Below are positions 7,988 through 16,716 of a stretch of 64,000 nt of DNA, piece by piece. Each line of letters opens with the position of its first letter. Position 1 is the stretch's first letter. The DNA comes from Halarcobacter mediterraneus (GTDB taxonomy: Bacteria; Campylobacterota; Campylobacteria; Campylobacterales; Arcobacteraceae). The notes under the pieces were generated by a model that was not told the origin of the DNA, made no database searches, and worked only from the letters and a program-made list of their open reading frames with translations. A program made the position numbers and the translations under genes. The stretch covers positions 124,001-188,000 of the forward strand of contig NZ_NXIE01000004.1 of the NCBI RefSeq assembly GCF_004116625.1, read 5' to 3'.

Positions 7988-8731
7988 ATGGAAACTGAGT
8001 TTTTAGTAGTTTTTACACTAGTTATTCTTATCTCTTCATTTATACATGGAAGTATTGGCTTTGGTTTTGGTCTTATCTCAACTCCAGTAGTTGCACTTTT
8101 TACAGATATTCAAACAACAATCACATACATAATAATCCCAACAATGATAGTAAACCTTGTAAGCATTCTAAGTGAAGGAAAGTTTTTTGAAGCCTTACGA
8201 AGATTTTGGCTTATCATTTTACTTATGGTTATAGGTAGTGTGTTTGGAACATTTATTTTAGTTTATTACAACTCGGAGTATTTTAAACTTATACTTGCAT
8301 TTATAATATTCTTTTATCTTTTCCAATCTTTAGTAAAATTTAGAGCTAGTTTTATATCTGATTATCCAAAATCTTCAACCTATGGATTAGGACTTATTGG
8401 TGGAGTTGTCTCAGGTCTTACAAATGTAGTTGCTCCACTTACTATTATGTACACCTTAGAATTAAAGTACTCAAAAAAAGATACGATTCAGCTTTCAAAC
8501 TTATGTTTTCTTTTTACAAAAGTAGGGCAAGTTGCGACTTTTGTTTACTTTGGAGAGTTTACATCTCAAGCAGTACAAATTTCTTTTGCTAGTATTTTTA
8601 TTATTGCTATTGGTCTTTATTTTGGTATAAAAATAAAGAAAAAAATAGATGCCAAATTCTATGCAAAGATATTAAAAGCCTTATTGTTTATTATTGCATG
8701 GATGTTAGTTTTTCAAACAGTTTTAGGTTAA
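7988..8731 (+). CDS. TSUP family (TauE/SafE) membrane exporter
   Basis: A 247-residue integral membrane protein with seven or eight hydrophobic segments. An N-terminal SSFIHGSIGFGFG motif and a second GLIGGVVSGLTNV repeat half are characteristic of sulfite exporter TauE/SafE-type carriers, which export sulfite, sulfoacetate or similar anions. AAAGG lies seven bases before this ATG; an in-frame codon further upstream (7946) lacks a ribosome binding site, so the shorter form is preferred. A LysR regulator begins nine bases after the stop and is probably co-transcribed. The actual substrate is unknown. Confidence 0.8.
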   Translation: METEFLVVFTLVILISSFIHGSIGFGFGLISTPVVALFTDIQTTITYIIIPTMIVNLVSILSEGKFFEALRRFWLIILLMVIGSVFGTFILVYYNSEYFKLILAFIIFFYLFQSLVKFRASFISDYPKSSTYGLGLIGGVVSGLTNVVAPLTIMYTLELKYSKKDTIQLSNLCFLFTKVGQVATFVYFGEFTSQAVQISFASIFIIAIGLYFGIKIKKKIDAKFYAKILKALLFIIAWMLVFQTVLG

Positions 8732-8740
8732 GGGATAAAA

Positions 8741-9559
8741 ATGGATTCAAATTTATTAAAAGTTTTTATAAAAGTTGCAAATACAAAATCTATTTCACAA
8801 GCAGCAAAAGAGTTAGAGTTTACTCAATCAAACGTAACATTACGAATAAAACAGTTAGAAAAAAATATAGGATATTCACTTTTTCATAGAACAAATAGAG
8901 GGGTTATTCTTACAAATGAGGGAGAAAAACTTTTTCCCTATGCCATGGACATTATAAAAAAAGTAGAAGAAGCTCAAGTTCATATGCGAAATATAGATTA
9001 TCAAGAAGTTTTAAAAATAGGTTCTACCCAAACTTTTACTACAAGCAATCTAATGCCATTTTTAGAAAAACTAAATAGTGATTTTAAACAAATGAATTTA
9101 GAGTTTGCAGTGGATAGTAGTTTAAATTTGATAGATAAACTATTAGATTATAAACTTGATATAGCTTTTGTAAATGGAAATCCAAATCATAAAGATATAG
9201 AGATTTTAAATGTAGTTGAAGAAAAGATGGTTTTAGTAGAACCTTTAAATAAAGAACCACAAAAGACTTGTTTTGTATTTAAAAAGTCTTGTTCAAACTG
9301 TGCAACTTTGGAAAGTTATATTAAAAATACAAGAGATGAAAACTACAAAACAGTAGAGTTAGAAAATTTTGAGTTAATCCTTGGTTGTATAAAAGCAGGT
9401 TTTGGAATAGGTCTTTTATCTCCAAAGATTATAGAAAAATTTGGCTACACAAACAAGGTTAAAACTACAGATATAGAAAATCATCTTGATACACATTTAA
9501 TTTGTAGAAAAGATTATCTTCCAATAATTCATGAGTACCTGAGAAAAGTAAATCTTTAG
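8741..9559 (+). CDS. LysR family transcriptional regulator
   Basis: A 272-residue LysR-type regulator. The N-terminal winged helix-turn-helix (about residues 1-60) reads FIKVANTKSISQAAKELEFT then QSNVTLRIKQLEKNIG, which is canonical for the family. The C-terminal part is a periplasmic-binding-like effector domain. A CxxC pair (in KSCSNCATL) in that domain is unusual and could serve a redox or metal role, but this is inference. The gene follows the TSUP exporter by nine bases, so it likely controls the exporter, sensing a sulfur-containing or organic anion. GGGA precedes the ATG. Confidence 0.85.
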   Translation: MDSNLLKVFIKVANTKSISQAAKELEFTQSNVTLRIKQLEKNIGYSLFHRTNRGVILTNEGEKLFPYAMDIIKKVEEAQVHMRNIDYQEVLKIGSTQTFTTSNLMPFLEKLNSDFKQMNLEFAVDSSLNLIDKLLDYKLDIAFVNGNPNHKDIEILNVVEEKMVLVEPLNKEPQKTCFVFKKSCSNCATLESYIKNTRDENYKTVELENFELILGCIKAGFGIGLLSPKIIEKFGYTNKVKTTDIENHLDTHLICRKDYLPIIHEYLRKVNL

Positions 9560-9626
9560 CTAATAAGTTTATGAAAAATTAAGCGAAGAATGTTATATTT
9601 ATCGCAAAAAAATATGAAGGAATTTT

Positions 9627-10109
9627 ATGTCAAAAGTTATTATAAGAGATGCCGTTATTGATGATGCACAAACAATTTTAAATTTTATTACAGAACTTGC
9701 AATTTATGAAAAAGCTGAACATGAAGTGAAAACTGATGTTGAGCAAATAAAAGAATCTATCTTTGGTGAAAACTCAACGGTAAGTGCTTTTATATGTGAA
9801 GAAGACGGTGTTGCAATTGGCTTTGCAGTGTATTTTTATAATTATTCAACTTGGCTTGGTAAAAATGGTATTTATTTAGAAGACTTATATGTAAGCAAAG
9901 ATAAAAGAGGAAGTGGTGCTGGAAAAGCTATCTTAAAACACCTTGTTAAAAAAGCCTATGATGAAGGTTGTGGTAGAGTAGAATGGTCTTGTTTAGATTG
10001 GAATACTCCTTCAAGAGAGTTTTATGAAAGTATTGGTGCAAAGAGTCAAGATGAGTGGATTGGATATAGATTGGAAGGTCAATCCTTATCAAACTTTGCA
10101 AATAGCTAA
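9627..10109 (+). CDS. GNAT family N-acetyltransferase (SSAT-like)
   Basis: A 160-residue single-domain GNAT enzyme using acetyl-CoA. The acetyl-CoA binding segment reads YVSKDKRGSGAGKAIL, the RGxGxGK/A motif of the fold. Flanking LEDLY and SREFYESIGAK match diamine acetyltransferase (spermidine/spermine or thialysine) relatives. The substrate, a polyamine or lysine analogue, is a family-level guess. It is cytosolic, with AAGGA five to six bases before the ATG. The helical-repeat gene that follows begins 12 bases downstream and may be co-transcribed. Confidence 0.82.
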   Translation: MSKVIIRDAVIDDAQTILNFITELAIYEKAEHEVKTDVEQIKESIFGENSTVSAFICEEDGVAIGFAVYFYNYSTWLGKNGIYLEDLYVSKDKRGSGAGKAILKHLVKKAYDEGCGRVEWSCLDWNTPSREFYESIGAKSQDEWIGYRLEGQSLSNFANS

Positions 10110-10121
10110 AAAGGTGTTTTA

Positions 10122-10967
10122 ATGAATCAAGAAAAAATAGATGATTTTTACTCTTTAATGGCACAAGCCTCAAGTTTAACAAAAGAGAAAAAGGATGATG
10201 ATTCTTTGAAAATTTATGAAACTATTTTAAAAGAATTTGAGCAAACTGATGATGAAAGTATAAAAGAGTATTTGCCTTATACTTATTATAATAAAGCTTT
10301 AGTTCATGCTAGAAGAAAAGAGTTTAAAAAAGAGTTAGAAACTTATAACACTCTTTTAGAGAAGTTTATATCAAATTTTTCAAAAAAAGCAGAACTTATA
10401 ATAGCAAAAGCTTATATGAATAAAGCTGTTTGTATTCAAGAGCTTTATGATGAAAAAAGTTCTTTAGATACATATAAAGAGTTTATAAATAATTTTGAAA
10501 ATACTATTGATACTGAGATTTTAAAAGATTTGGTTCAAGCTAAATATAATACAGCTTTAATTCAAGCTTCACTTGATGAAAATGATGAAGCTATAAAAAA
10601 ATATGATGAAATAATTAATACTTATAGAAATAGTGAAGATGAAACTATTTTAGAGTTTGTAATAAAATCTTTAGTAAATAAAGCAAATAAGCAAAAAGAG
10701 CTATTTGAATATGAAGATTCTTTAAAAACTTTTGATGAGGTTTTAAACTCTTTTTCTAATCTAAAAGGAGTTTTTTTAGGTCAAATCGCAATTGCATATC
10801 ATAATAAAGCAGCAGTTTTAAGTGAACTTCAAAGGGAAAATGATTTACAAAATGTATGTGATGAGATAATTGAAAAGTTTTCAAATATAAATGATGAGTT
10901 TATTATAAATATTGTTTCCTCAGCAGAAGTTTTAAAAGATAAGGATAGGTTTAACAACTCTTTTTAA
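10122..10967 (+). CDS. TPR-like helical-repeat protein
   Basis: A 281-residue soluble protein built from about six helical pairs with spacing like tetratricopeptide repeats. Recurring elements include YNKALVHARRKEF, YMNKAVCIQELYDE, YNTALIQASLDEND and YHNKAAVLSELQ. Each has a small residue followed by alternating aromatic and acidic positions. Such repeats mediate protein-protein contacts. There is no signal peptide, so it is probably cytosolic. AAGG precedes the ATG at normal distance. No catalytic motif is seen and the partner is unknown. Confidence 0.65.
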   Translation: MNQEKIDDFYSLMAQASSLTKEKKDDDSLKIYETILKEFEQTDDESIKEYLPYTYYNKALVHARRKEFKKELETYNTLLEKFISNFSKKAELIIAKAYMNKAVCIQELYDEKSSLDTYKEFINNFENTIDTEILKDLVQAKYNTALIQASLDENDEAIKKYDEIINTYRNSEDETILEFVIKSLVNKANKQKELFEYEDSLKTFDEVLNSFSNLKGVFLGQIAIAYHNKAAVLSELQRENDLQNVCDEIIEKFSNINDEFIINIVSSAEVLKDKDRFNNSF

Positions 10968-11021
10968 AACTTATGCTAAAGTAGTAATAAAAAAAGATAG
11001 GTTTATTTATGGGATTTTTTA

Positions 11022-11642
11022 ATGCAAGTAATTAAAAATATTTTATTAGTTATTACAGTGGCTTTTTTATTTACTGCTTGTTTCAGTAATAAAAATTTAA
11101 CGCATTTTTCAAAAAAAACAAAAGAGTTAAATTTTGTAAATAATAAACAAACTCTTTTAAAGCTTCCCTTTTCTTCTTCTGTGAGAAATATATACACTAC
11201 AACTTTTTGTGTTAGGGATTCTTTTATAATAAATGAATACAATGAAAAGTATGGAAAACTTTTTTTAGAGTATATTGATTTAGATAGCATGTGCAGATGG
11301 ACAGGTTTGGCTAATAGCTTTTTTGAAACTAGCTTAAGACAAGAAATGAATTTAGATACTTTGGAAACTGTTGAAAAATATGATATTGATAACTATACAT
11401 TTAAAACCTACAAAATAAACGAAGATAGTTATTTAAGTGCAGTTTATATCTATTCTACTTTTTCTAATACTTTTTTACTAGACTATGAAGGAAAACTTTA
11501 TACAGAACTTTTAAAAAAGTTAAAACCTACATATAAAAATTTGTTTATAGATAAAAAAAGATTTGAAAAAAATTATGATAAGAGTTTAGTTAAGAAAAAT
11601 ATATTTGAACGATATTTTACTCAAGATAAAGAAAGATTCTAA
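11022..11642 (+). CDS. Putative lipoprotein
   Basis: A 206-residue protein with a lipoprotein signal: a basic MQVIKN start, a hydrophobic stretch, then LFTAC with the lipidated cysteine at residue 20. The mature part has no recognised domain; two further cysteines (in TFCVRDS and SMCRW) might form a disulfide. Expected location is the periplasmic face of the inner or outer membrane. The GGGA before the ATG is a weak ribosome binding site. It converges on the DUF4197 gene and shares a strong terminator with it. Confidence 0.65.
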   Translation: MQVIKNILLVITVAFLFTACFSNKNLTHFSKKTKELNFVNNKQTLLKLPFSSSVRNIYTTTFCVRDSFIINEYNEKYGKLFLEYIDLDSMCRWTGLANSFFETSLRQEMNLDTLETVEKYDIDNYTFKTYKINEDSYLSAVYIYSTFSNTFLLDYEGKLYTELLKKLKPTYKNLFIDKKRFEKNYDKSLVKKNIFERYFTQDKERF

Positions 11643-11665
11643 GTCTTTAAGACTTAGAAATCTTT
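11632..11665. terminator. Bidirectional terminator
   Basis: TCTAAGTC/GACTTAGA stem extended by AAAGAT/ATCTTT with one bulged A, a TTTAA loop and terminal T-runs. It lies between convergent genes and overlaps the lipoprotein stop codon. Confidence 0.75.
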
Positions 11666-12492
11666 TAATTTCCTCCAAATACTTCTTTAAGTATCGAAGT
11701 TGTTTGTTCAATAGGATTTTTTCTAATAGCTGCTTCTTTTTCAGAAATAATAGTAAATAAACCATCAATAGCTTTAGTAGTTACATAATCATTAATACTT
11801 TCATCACTACTACTAGGTAAGTAAGAATCTACTCCAAAGTTTTTTGCAAGGTTCATTACTGAACTATTTTCCACATATTCTTTTCCATATTCTTTATAAT
11901 ATGAGTTAAATGTATCATAATATTTTGCAACACTATTGTCTTCCATTGCTTTAGTTACAATAGGTTTTATCATATTTGATAAGGCTTCATTTGTATTTGT
12001 TTTAAAATAGTTTGTAGCGGCATGTTCATCACCAGCTAAAATATTTTTTGCATCTTCTAAAGACATCTTATTTATAGCATCAACAAAAATTTCAGCTGTT
12101 TTTGGAGCTGCTTGTGTTGCTGCACTATTCATAGAGTTTATTAAATCATCTGCAATTTTATCTCCACCAGCTTTTCTAACAATTGTTTCTACTTTTTGAA
12201 GATTTTTAGGAAGTGGAATTTTAACTTGAGAATTATTTAAATACCCATTTTCTGAACCAAGTGTTTCAACAGCATAATTAACACCTACTTTTAAAGCTTC
12301 TTTTAAACCACTTGAAACTGTGTCTTGGGATAAATTTGTTGTACTTTTTGTATTTGTTACTTCTTTTTTTTCACTTGCTTTTTCATTATTTGATAAATTA
12401 TTTACAACATCTTTTGCAAAATTATTTAAGTCAAATGAAAAACTTAGTGTAGTGCAAAGAGCTAAAGATAAAATAATAGTTTTTTTCTTCAT
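11665..12492 (-). CDS. DUF4197 domain periplasmic protein
   Basis: A 275-residue exported protein with a clear signal peptide (MKKKTIILSLALCTTLSFSF). A low-complexity Lys/Ser/Thr stretch follows. Then comes the DUF4197 region: SGLKEALKVGVNYAVETLG, VKIPLPKNLQKVE and the AAPKTAEIFVDAINKMSLEDAK segment are hallmarks. Function of the family is unknown; it is widespread in Proteobacteria and Campylobacterota as a periplasmic or lipid-anchored protein. AAAGG lies five bases before the ATG. It follows the HPP gene by 45 bases on the same strand. Confidence 0.82.
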   Translation of the reverse strand: MKKKTIILSLALCTTLSFSFDLNNFAKDVVNNLSNNEKASEKKEVTNTKSTTNLSQDTVSSGLKEALKVGVNYAVETLGSENGYLNNSQVKIPLPKNLQKVETIVRKAGGDKIADDLINSMNSAATQAAPKTAEIFVDAINKMSLEDAKNILAGDEHAATNYFKTNTNEALSNMIKPIVTKAMEDNSVAKYYDTFNSYYKEYGKEYVENSSVMNLAKNFGVDSYLPSSSDESINDYVTTKAIDGLFTIISEKEAAIRKNPIEQTTSILKEVFGGN

Positions 12493-12537
12493 AAAAACCT
12501 TTCATATAAAATTTTTTATTATTATATTCAAGTTTTA

Positions 12538-13080
12538 TTAATCTAGCTTTTCTTTTGAGTTAGGATAGTACCTTTTTTTAGGAATATTATTTATAATAAG
12601 TGCAATAAAATACATAATAAAAGCACCACTTGCCACAGGTATTAAAACATATAAAAAACCTAAATTATGAATTTGTTCACTTCCAATTACAGCAATTAAA
12701 GCAGTTGCTCCTCCTGGAGGATGAAGAGTTAATGTTAATTGCATTACAAGAATTGCACTAGCCACAGCAAAAGCAGAGCATAGCCAAATGTACTCACCAC
12801 AAATTTTAAAACAAGCTACTCCAATAATAGCACTTAAAATATGACCGCCGATAAGATTTCTTGGTTGTGCCATAGGAGAGTGCAATGCTCCATATATTAA
12901 AACAGCACTTGCTCCAAAAGAACCAATTATCAAACTTAAATCAGTATCTTTTAAAAAATTAAAATGTATAAAAGAGATTGAAAGTATTCCAATAAAAGAA
13001 CCTATCCAAGACCAAATAAGATTCTCAATAGCTATTTTTTCAGTATTAATTTTTTTGAATTTTTTAAAAAATCTTTTCAT
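12538..13080 (-). CDS. HPP family membrane protein
   Basis: A 180-residue membrane protein with about four hydrophobic segments and the family signature HPPGGATALIAVIG. PRNLIGGHILSAIIG is also typical. Some HPP proteins have been linked to nitrite transport, but the role of bacterial single-domain members is not settled. The start is set at 13080, where GGAG lies nine bases upstream; an in-frame ATG 15 bases earlier has no ribosome binding site. It probably forms a short transcription unit with the DUF4197 gene. Confidence 0.8.
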   Translation of the reverse strand: MKRFFKKFKKINTEKIAIENLIWSWIGSFIGILSISFIHFNFLKDTDLSLIIGSFGASAVLIYGALHSPMAQPRNLIGGHILSAIIGVACFKICGEYIWLCSAFAVASAILVMQLTLTLHPPGGATALIAVIGSEQIHNLGFLYVLIPVASGAFIMYFIALIINNIPKKRYYPNSKEKLD

Positions 13081-13212
13081 TATAGTTTTCTCCATAAAGT
13101 TTGAAGTTTAACTATTTCTTTAAAAATTATGTATGACTTTAGTCAATAAATCTAAAAAATTTTGATTAAATTATGATAGAATATTAAACTTTCACTTATA
13201 AAGTAGGGAAAA

Positions 13213-13647
13213 ATGATAATAGAAATTTCAGAATTTTTTTATGGTTTTAAAACAAAAGTTATTGATACAAAAAGTTTAGAAAAAGAGTATGCACATACAA
13301 TATTTGATTTTGCACAAAAAATAAAAGATAAAAACTTACATAAAGAGTATGAAGATAATTTTTTAACTATATTAGGTTATAGTTTTCGATTAGAAGATAT
13401 AGCACAAAGATTGTTTTTTACTTTTCAAGAGGCTGTATATGCCATTGATTTAGATATTCAAATGAAAAATGAAGATTCAAAAAAACTTAATAGTATAGTG
13501 TATGTTTTAGTTATAGAAGTTCTTTTAAAAGAGTTTCAAGGAAAGTTTTTAGATGAGGAACTTAAGCAAAAAGCCTTAGAAACATATAAAAAAATAGAAG
13601 AAAGAAAAGCAAAAGAGAATAAAAAGTATCATATGTATCAATATTGA
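13213..13647 (+). CDS. Conserved hypothetical protein
   Basis: A 144-residue soluble, mainly helical protein, rich in Lys and Glu, ending in a charged KKIEERKAKENKK tail. It has no signal peptide, membrane segment, cysteine cluster or catalytic motif that I recognise. AGGG lies six bases before the ATG and composition matches its neighbours, so it is very likely a real gene. It is convergent with the LOG-family gene and its stop codon lies inside an inverted repeat. No function can be proposed. Confidence 0.6.
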   Translation: MIIEISEFFYGFKTKVIDTKSLEKEYAHTIFDFAQKIKDKNLHKEYEDNFLTILGYSFRLEDIAQRLFFTFQEAVYAIDLDIQMKNEDSKKLNSIVYVLVIEVLLKEFQGKFLDEELKQKALETYKKIEERKAKENKKYHMYQY

Positions 13648-13658
13648 TACAATATGAT
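13628..13658. terminator. Near-perfect inverted repeat at a convergent gene junction
   Basis: Fifteen-base arms (13628-13642 and 13643-13658) pair with a single bulged A and essentially no loop; the core is TGTATCAAT/ATTGATACA. It overlaps the stop codons of both convergent genes, so a bidirectional terminator is likely, though the missing loop makes an operator or cruciform possible. Confidence 0.45.
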
Positions 13659-14275
13659 TAAAGTTTTATAATCTCATTTTTTATAGCTTCAATATCATCA
13701 CTTAATTTTATAATATCTAAATCTCCCGCATCAATCATCTTTTCACTTACTAAAGTTGTTTTTATAAACTCTATTAAACCTTTCCAAAAGTCACAACCAA
13801 CTAAATATAGTTTAAATCCATCTCTCATTTTATGAGTTTGAATTAAAGTAAGAACTTCAAAAAGTTCATCTAAAGTTCCAAAACCTCCAGGAAAAATAAT
13901 ACACGCCTTAGAATATTTTACAAGCATATATTTTCTTGAAAAAAAGTAATTAAAGGTAAGACTTTTTGTTGTATAAGGATTTACAGAGTTTTCAAAGGGA
14001 AGTTCTATACTAAGACCTACAGATTGAGCTTTTTTAGATTCAAAGGCACCTTTATTTGCAGCTTGCATTATACCGTCTCCACCACCAGTAATAATATTTA
14101 TACCTTCATTAGCTAAAACATATCCAAGTTCTTGAGCTTTTTTTGCATATGCATTGTTTTCTTGTGTTCTTGCACTTCCAAAAACTGTAACATTGTTTTT
14201 TAAATCATATAATAACTTCTTACCATTATTAAAGTCATCACTTATTCTTGTATTGTAAATTGTATCGCAATTCAT
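13658..14275 (-). CDS. LOG family / TIGR00730 Rossmann-fold nucleotide hydrolase
   Basis: A 205-residue member of the lysine decarboxylase-like LOG family. Diagnostic motifs are GGGDGIM (64-70) and PGGFGTLDE (129-137), the PGGxGTxxE nucleotide-binding and catalytic signature. These enzymes cleave nucleoside 5'-monophosphates to base and ribose 5-phosphate (plant LOG, bacterial PpnN-like). They were long misnamed lysine decarboxylases. It is cytosolic, with AAGGA before the ATG. It is divergent from the kinase 1 gene across a 158-base spacer holding the kinase 1 operator. Confidence 0.87.
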   Translation of the reverse strand: MNCDTIYNTRISDDFNNGKKLLYDLKNNVTVFGSARTQENNAYAKKAQELGYVLANEGINIITGGGDGIMQAANKGAFESKKAQSVGLSIELPFENSVNPYTTKSLTFNYFFSRKYMLVKYSKACIIFPGGFGTLDELFEVLTLIQTHKMRDGFKLYLVGCDFWKGLIEFIKTTLVSEKMIDAGDLDIIKLSDDIEAIKNEIIKL

Positions 14276-14376
14276 TTTTATCCTTAAAAGAAAACATTGA
14301 TTATATTTATATTTTCATTATAAACCACAATTTATTAGCTAAAAGAACTCTTTTTTACTTAATTTATATTTTTAAA

Positions 14377-14409
14377 ACTCACTTTTTACCCACTAATTTT
14401 TGTTAAAAT
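14377..14409 (+). promoter_or_regulatory. Pho-box-like operator and -10, site A (kinase 1 promoter)
   Basis: ACTCACT (14377-14383), TTTT, ACCCACT (14388-14394), nine bases, then TAAAAT (14404-14409). Same geometry as four other sites in the block; it implies that the kinase 1/regulator 1 operon is controlled by its own or the paralogous regulator. Confidence 0.7.
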
Positions 14410-14433
14410 ATAAAATCAATATAGGAGCCTTTT

Positions 14434-15969
14434 TTGTTTAGTGAAAAAAATATCCCAAAACTTATTATTCTTACTCCCATTATAACTGTTATTTTAATTG
14501 CATTTCTTACAATTTATTTTTTTGTGCAAAATCAATATAACTATTTTGAAATGGAAAGTATTTTAGTTGAAAAAGAGTATTTACAAAAACAAAAAGATAT
14601 ATTAAAAAAAGAAGTTGATTATGCAGTAAATTATATAAACCATAGGGTAAACAATAATGAAAAACTAACAGAAGAAGAACTTAAAAAAGATATTTTAGAA
14701 TACTTAGAAACAATAAGATATGGTAAACATGGTTACTTATGGGTGCATGATACAGATTATTATTTAAGAGCTCACCCTTTTAGACAAAATAGTCTTAATA
14801 CTTATGATGTGGATTTAAAAGATGCAAAGGGAAGTTTGATTACTAAAAAGTTTATTGATGAAACCATAAAGAATCCTAAAGGAGTTTTTGTTGAATATCA
14901 TTGGCAAAAACCTAAAGAAGAAAATTTTTCAAAAAAATTGGGTTATTTTGAGCTTTATTCAAAATATAAATGGGTTATTGGAGCAGGACTTTATATTGAT
15001 GATATTCAAAAATCAATTAAAGAAAATAAAGAAAAACTTCAAAAAAAAATAAATAAACATATAAGACTTGTGGTAATCGTTTCTTTTTTAGTTATTCTAA
15101 TAATTGGTATTTTATCTTTTTTTATTTCAAGAAAAATAACAAAAGTTTTTAAAAGATATCAAAATAATGTAAAGAAAAAAGAGCTTTTATTAGAAGATTT
15201 AAATAGAAATCTTGAGTTAAAAGTACAAAAAGCTATAAAAGAAGTAAAAAGAAAAGATAGAGCTATGCTTCATCAATCAAGACTTGCAAGAATGGGAGCA
15301 ATGCTTTCTATGATTGCACATCAGTGGAGACAACCTTTAAGCGAAGTATCTGGAATACTTATGGAATTAGAAACAGCTAATAAGTTTGGAAAAGTTACTA
15401 GTTCTATGATTGAAAATTCTGTGAAAGATTCAAATAAACAAATAGAATTTATGTCAAATACAATTGAGGATTTTAGAAATTTTTTTAAACCAGACAAAAA
15501 GAAAGTTGATTTTTACCTTGAAGTAGCTTGTGATGAAGCCCTTACTTTAGTTGAAGCTTCTTTAAAAAGTTTTAATATTAAAATAGAAAAAAAGATTAAA
15601 TTTAATTCTTTAATTTATGGTTATGAAAGAGAATTTGCACAAGTCATTTTAAATCTTTTATCCAATGCAAAAGATGTTTTAGTACAAAGGAATATTCAAA
15701 ATCCTACAATAAAATTAGTAGTAAGTAAAAAAGACAATAATGCAATAATAAAAGTAAAAGATAATGCAGGTGGGGTTGAAGATGATTATTTAGATTTGAT
15801 TTTTGAACCTTATTTTACAACCAAAAGTTCCTCAAAAGGTACAGGGCTGGGTCTTTATATGGCTAAAATGATTATTGAAAAAAATATGGGTGGAGAATTA
15901 AGTGTTGAAAATAAAAGAAAAGGTGCTTGTTTTTTAATAGTATTACCTATTGAAGAGCTTAAAAAATAG
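14434..15969 (+). CDS. Cache-domain sensor histidine kinase 1
   Basis: A 511-residue membrane kinase. A first membrane helix (about 8-30) leads into a periplasmic single Cache domain (about 40-190, with GKHGYLWVHD and KWVIGAGLYIDD), then a second helix (about 211-231) and a coiled coil. Next are the dimerisation box with phospho-acceptor H296 in AHQWRQPL, the N box (NLLSNAKD), DNAGG (443-447) and GTGLGLYM. It starts at TTG behind AGGAG; the paralogous kinase 2 starts with the same codon and MFxEKNIPxL sequence. The response regulator follows with zero spacing. Adjacent TRAP genes suggest an organic-acid ligand. Confidence 0.9.
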   Translation: MFSEKNIPKLIILTPIITVILIAFLTIYFFVQNQYNYFEMESILVEKEYLQKQKDILKKEVDYAVNYINHRVNNNEKLTEEELKKDILEYLETIRYGKHGYLWVHDTDYYLRAHPFRQNSLNTYDVDLKDAKGSLITKKFIDETIKNPKGVFVEYHWQKPKEENFSKKLGYFELYSKYKWVIGAGLYIDDIQKSIKENKEKLQKKINKHIRLVVIVSFLVILIIGILSFFISRKITKVFKRYQNNVKKKELLLEDLNRNLELKVQKAIKEVKRKDRAMLHQSRLARMGAMLSMIAHQWRQPLSEVSGILMELETANKFGKVTSSMIENSVKDSNKQIEFMSNTIEDFRNFFKPDKKKVDFYLEVACDEALTLVEASLKSFNIKIEKKIKFNSLIYGYEREFAQVILNLLSNAKDVLVQRNIQNPTIKLVVSKKDNNAIIKVKDNAGGVEDDYLDLIFEPYFTTKSSSKGTGLGLYMAKMIIEKNMGGELSVENKRKGACFLIVLPIEELKK

Positions 15970-16650
15970 ATGGAAAACTTAATAAAACAACTTCAAGAAT
16001 ATACAGTTTTATGTGTTGAAGATGAAGATGGTATTAGAAAAAGATTAGTAAATACTTTAAAATACTATTTTAAAGGTGTCTATGAAGCAAGTAATGCAGA
16101 GGATGCTTTTTATTTGTATAAAGAGTATAAACCAAGTTTAATAATTACAGATATTGAAATGCCTAATAAAAGTGGAATATCCTTGGTAGAAGATATTAGG
16201 AAAAATGATATTGAAACAATCATTATTATGGTAACAGCTTATTCAAATGAAGAGTATTTATTAGATTTGATAAATTTGCATATTAATCAATATCTTTTAA
16301 AACCTGTTAATTCTGATTCTTTATTAAATGGAATAATCAAAGCTTTTGGTAATAAACTACATGAAATACTCTCTTTTCACAAGGACTTATATTTTGATAT
16401 GAGTCAAAGGGAACTTTTTTATAAAAATGCTTTAGTTCCTTTAAGAAAAAGAGATAAAGAATTTTTAATCTTATTATATAAAAATAAAAATTCTGTATTA
16501 AGTTATGAATTAATAGAAGAGTATTTATGGAGAGATAAATCAATGAGTATTGCTGCTTTAAAAACATTTATTAAAGAGTTTAGAAAAAGAATACCAATAG
16601 AGATAATAATTAATAAACCTCAAGAGGGTTATAAATTAATTAATTTCTAA
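15970..16650 (+). CDS. PhoB/OmpR-type response regulator 1
   Basis: A 226-residue two-domain regulator. The receiver domain has the acidic pair in VEDED, phospho-acceptor D61 in ITDIEMP, and the conserved K in LLKP. The C-terminal winged helix ends in AALKTFIKEFRKRI (recognition helix) and the GYKL wing. The ATG directly abuts the kinase stop, so the two are translationally coupled. Its recognition helix is nearly identical to that of regulator 2, and Pho-box-like direct repeats occur before five promoters of this block, so it is the likely activator of TRAP 1 and perhaps of all five. Confidence 0.9.
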   Translation: MENLIKQLQEYTVLCVEDEDGIRKRLVNTLKYYFKGVYEASNAEDAFYLYKEYKPSLIITDIEMPNKSGISLVEDIRKNDIETIIIMVTAYSNEEYLLDLINLHINQYLLKPVNSDSLLNGIIKAFGNKLHEILSFHKDLYFDMSQRELFYKNALVPLRKRDKEFLILLYKNKNSVLSYELIEEYLWRDKSMSIAALKTFIKEFRKRIPIEIIINKPQEGYKLINF

Positions 16651-16654
16651 AAAA

Positions 16655-16687
16655 ACTCACTATAAACTCACTTTTTTATTTTAAGAT
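16655..16687 (+). promoter_or_regulatory. Pho-box-like operator and -10, site B (TRAP 1 promoter)
   Basis: Two perfect ACTCACT repeats (16655-16661, 16666-16672) with an ATAA spacer, nine bases, then TAAGAT (16682-16687). It is the best-conserved copy and lies in the 66-base gap before dctP1. Confidence 0.75.
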
Positions 16688-16716
16688 GAATTTGTAAATT
16701 AACAAAGGAGTCTTAA

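Noticed and set aside
11009-11035. Eight-codon frame overlapping the lipoprotein start (possible leader peptide)
   Set aside because: It has no convincing ribosome binding site and its sequence shows no regulatory codon pattern; frames this short are common by chance in this A/T-rich genome.
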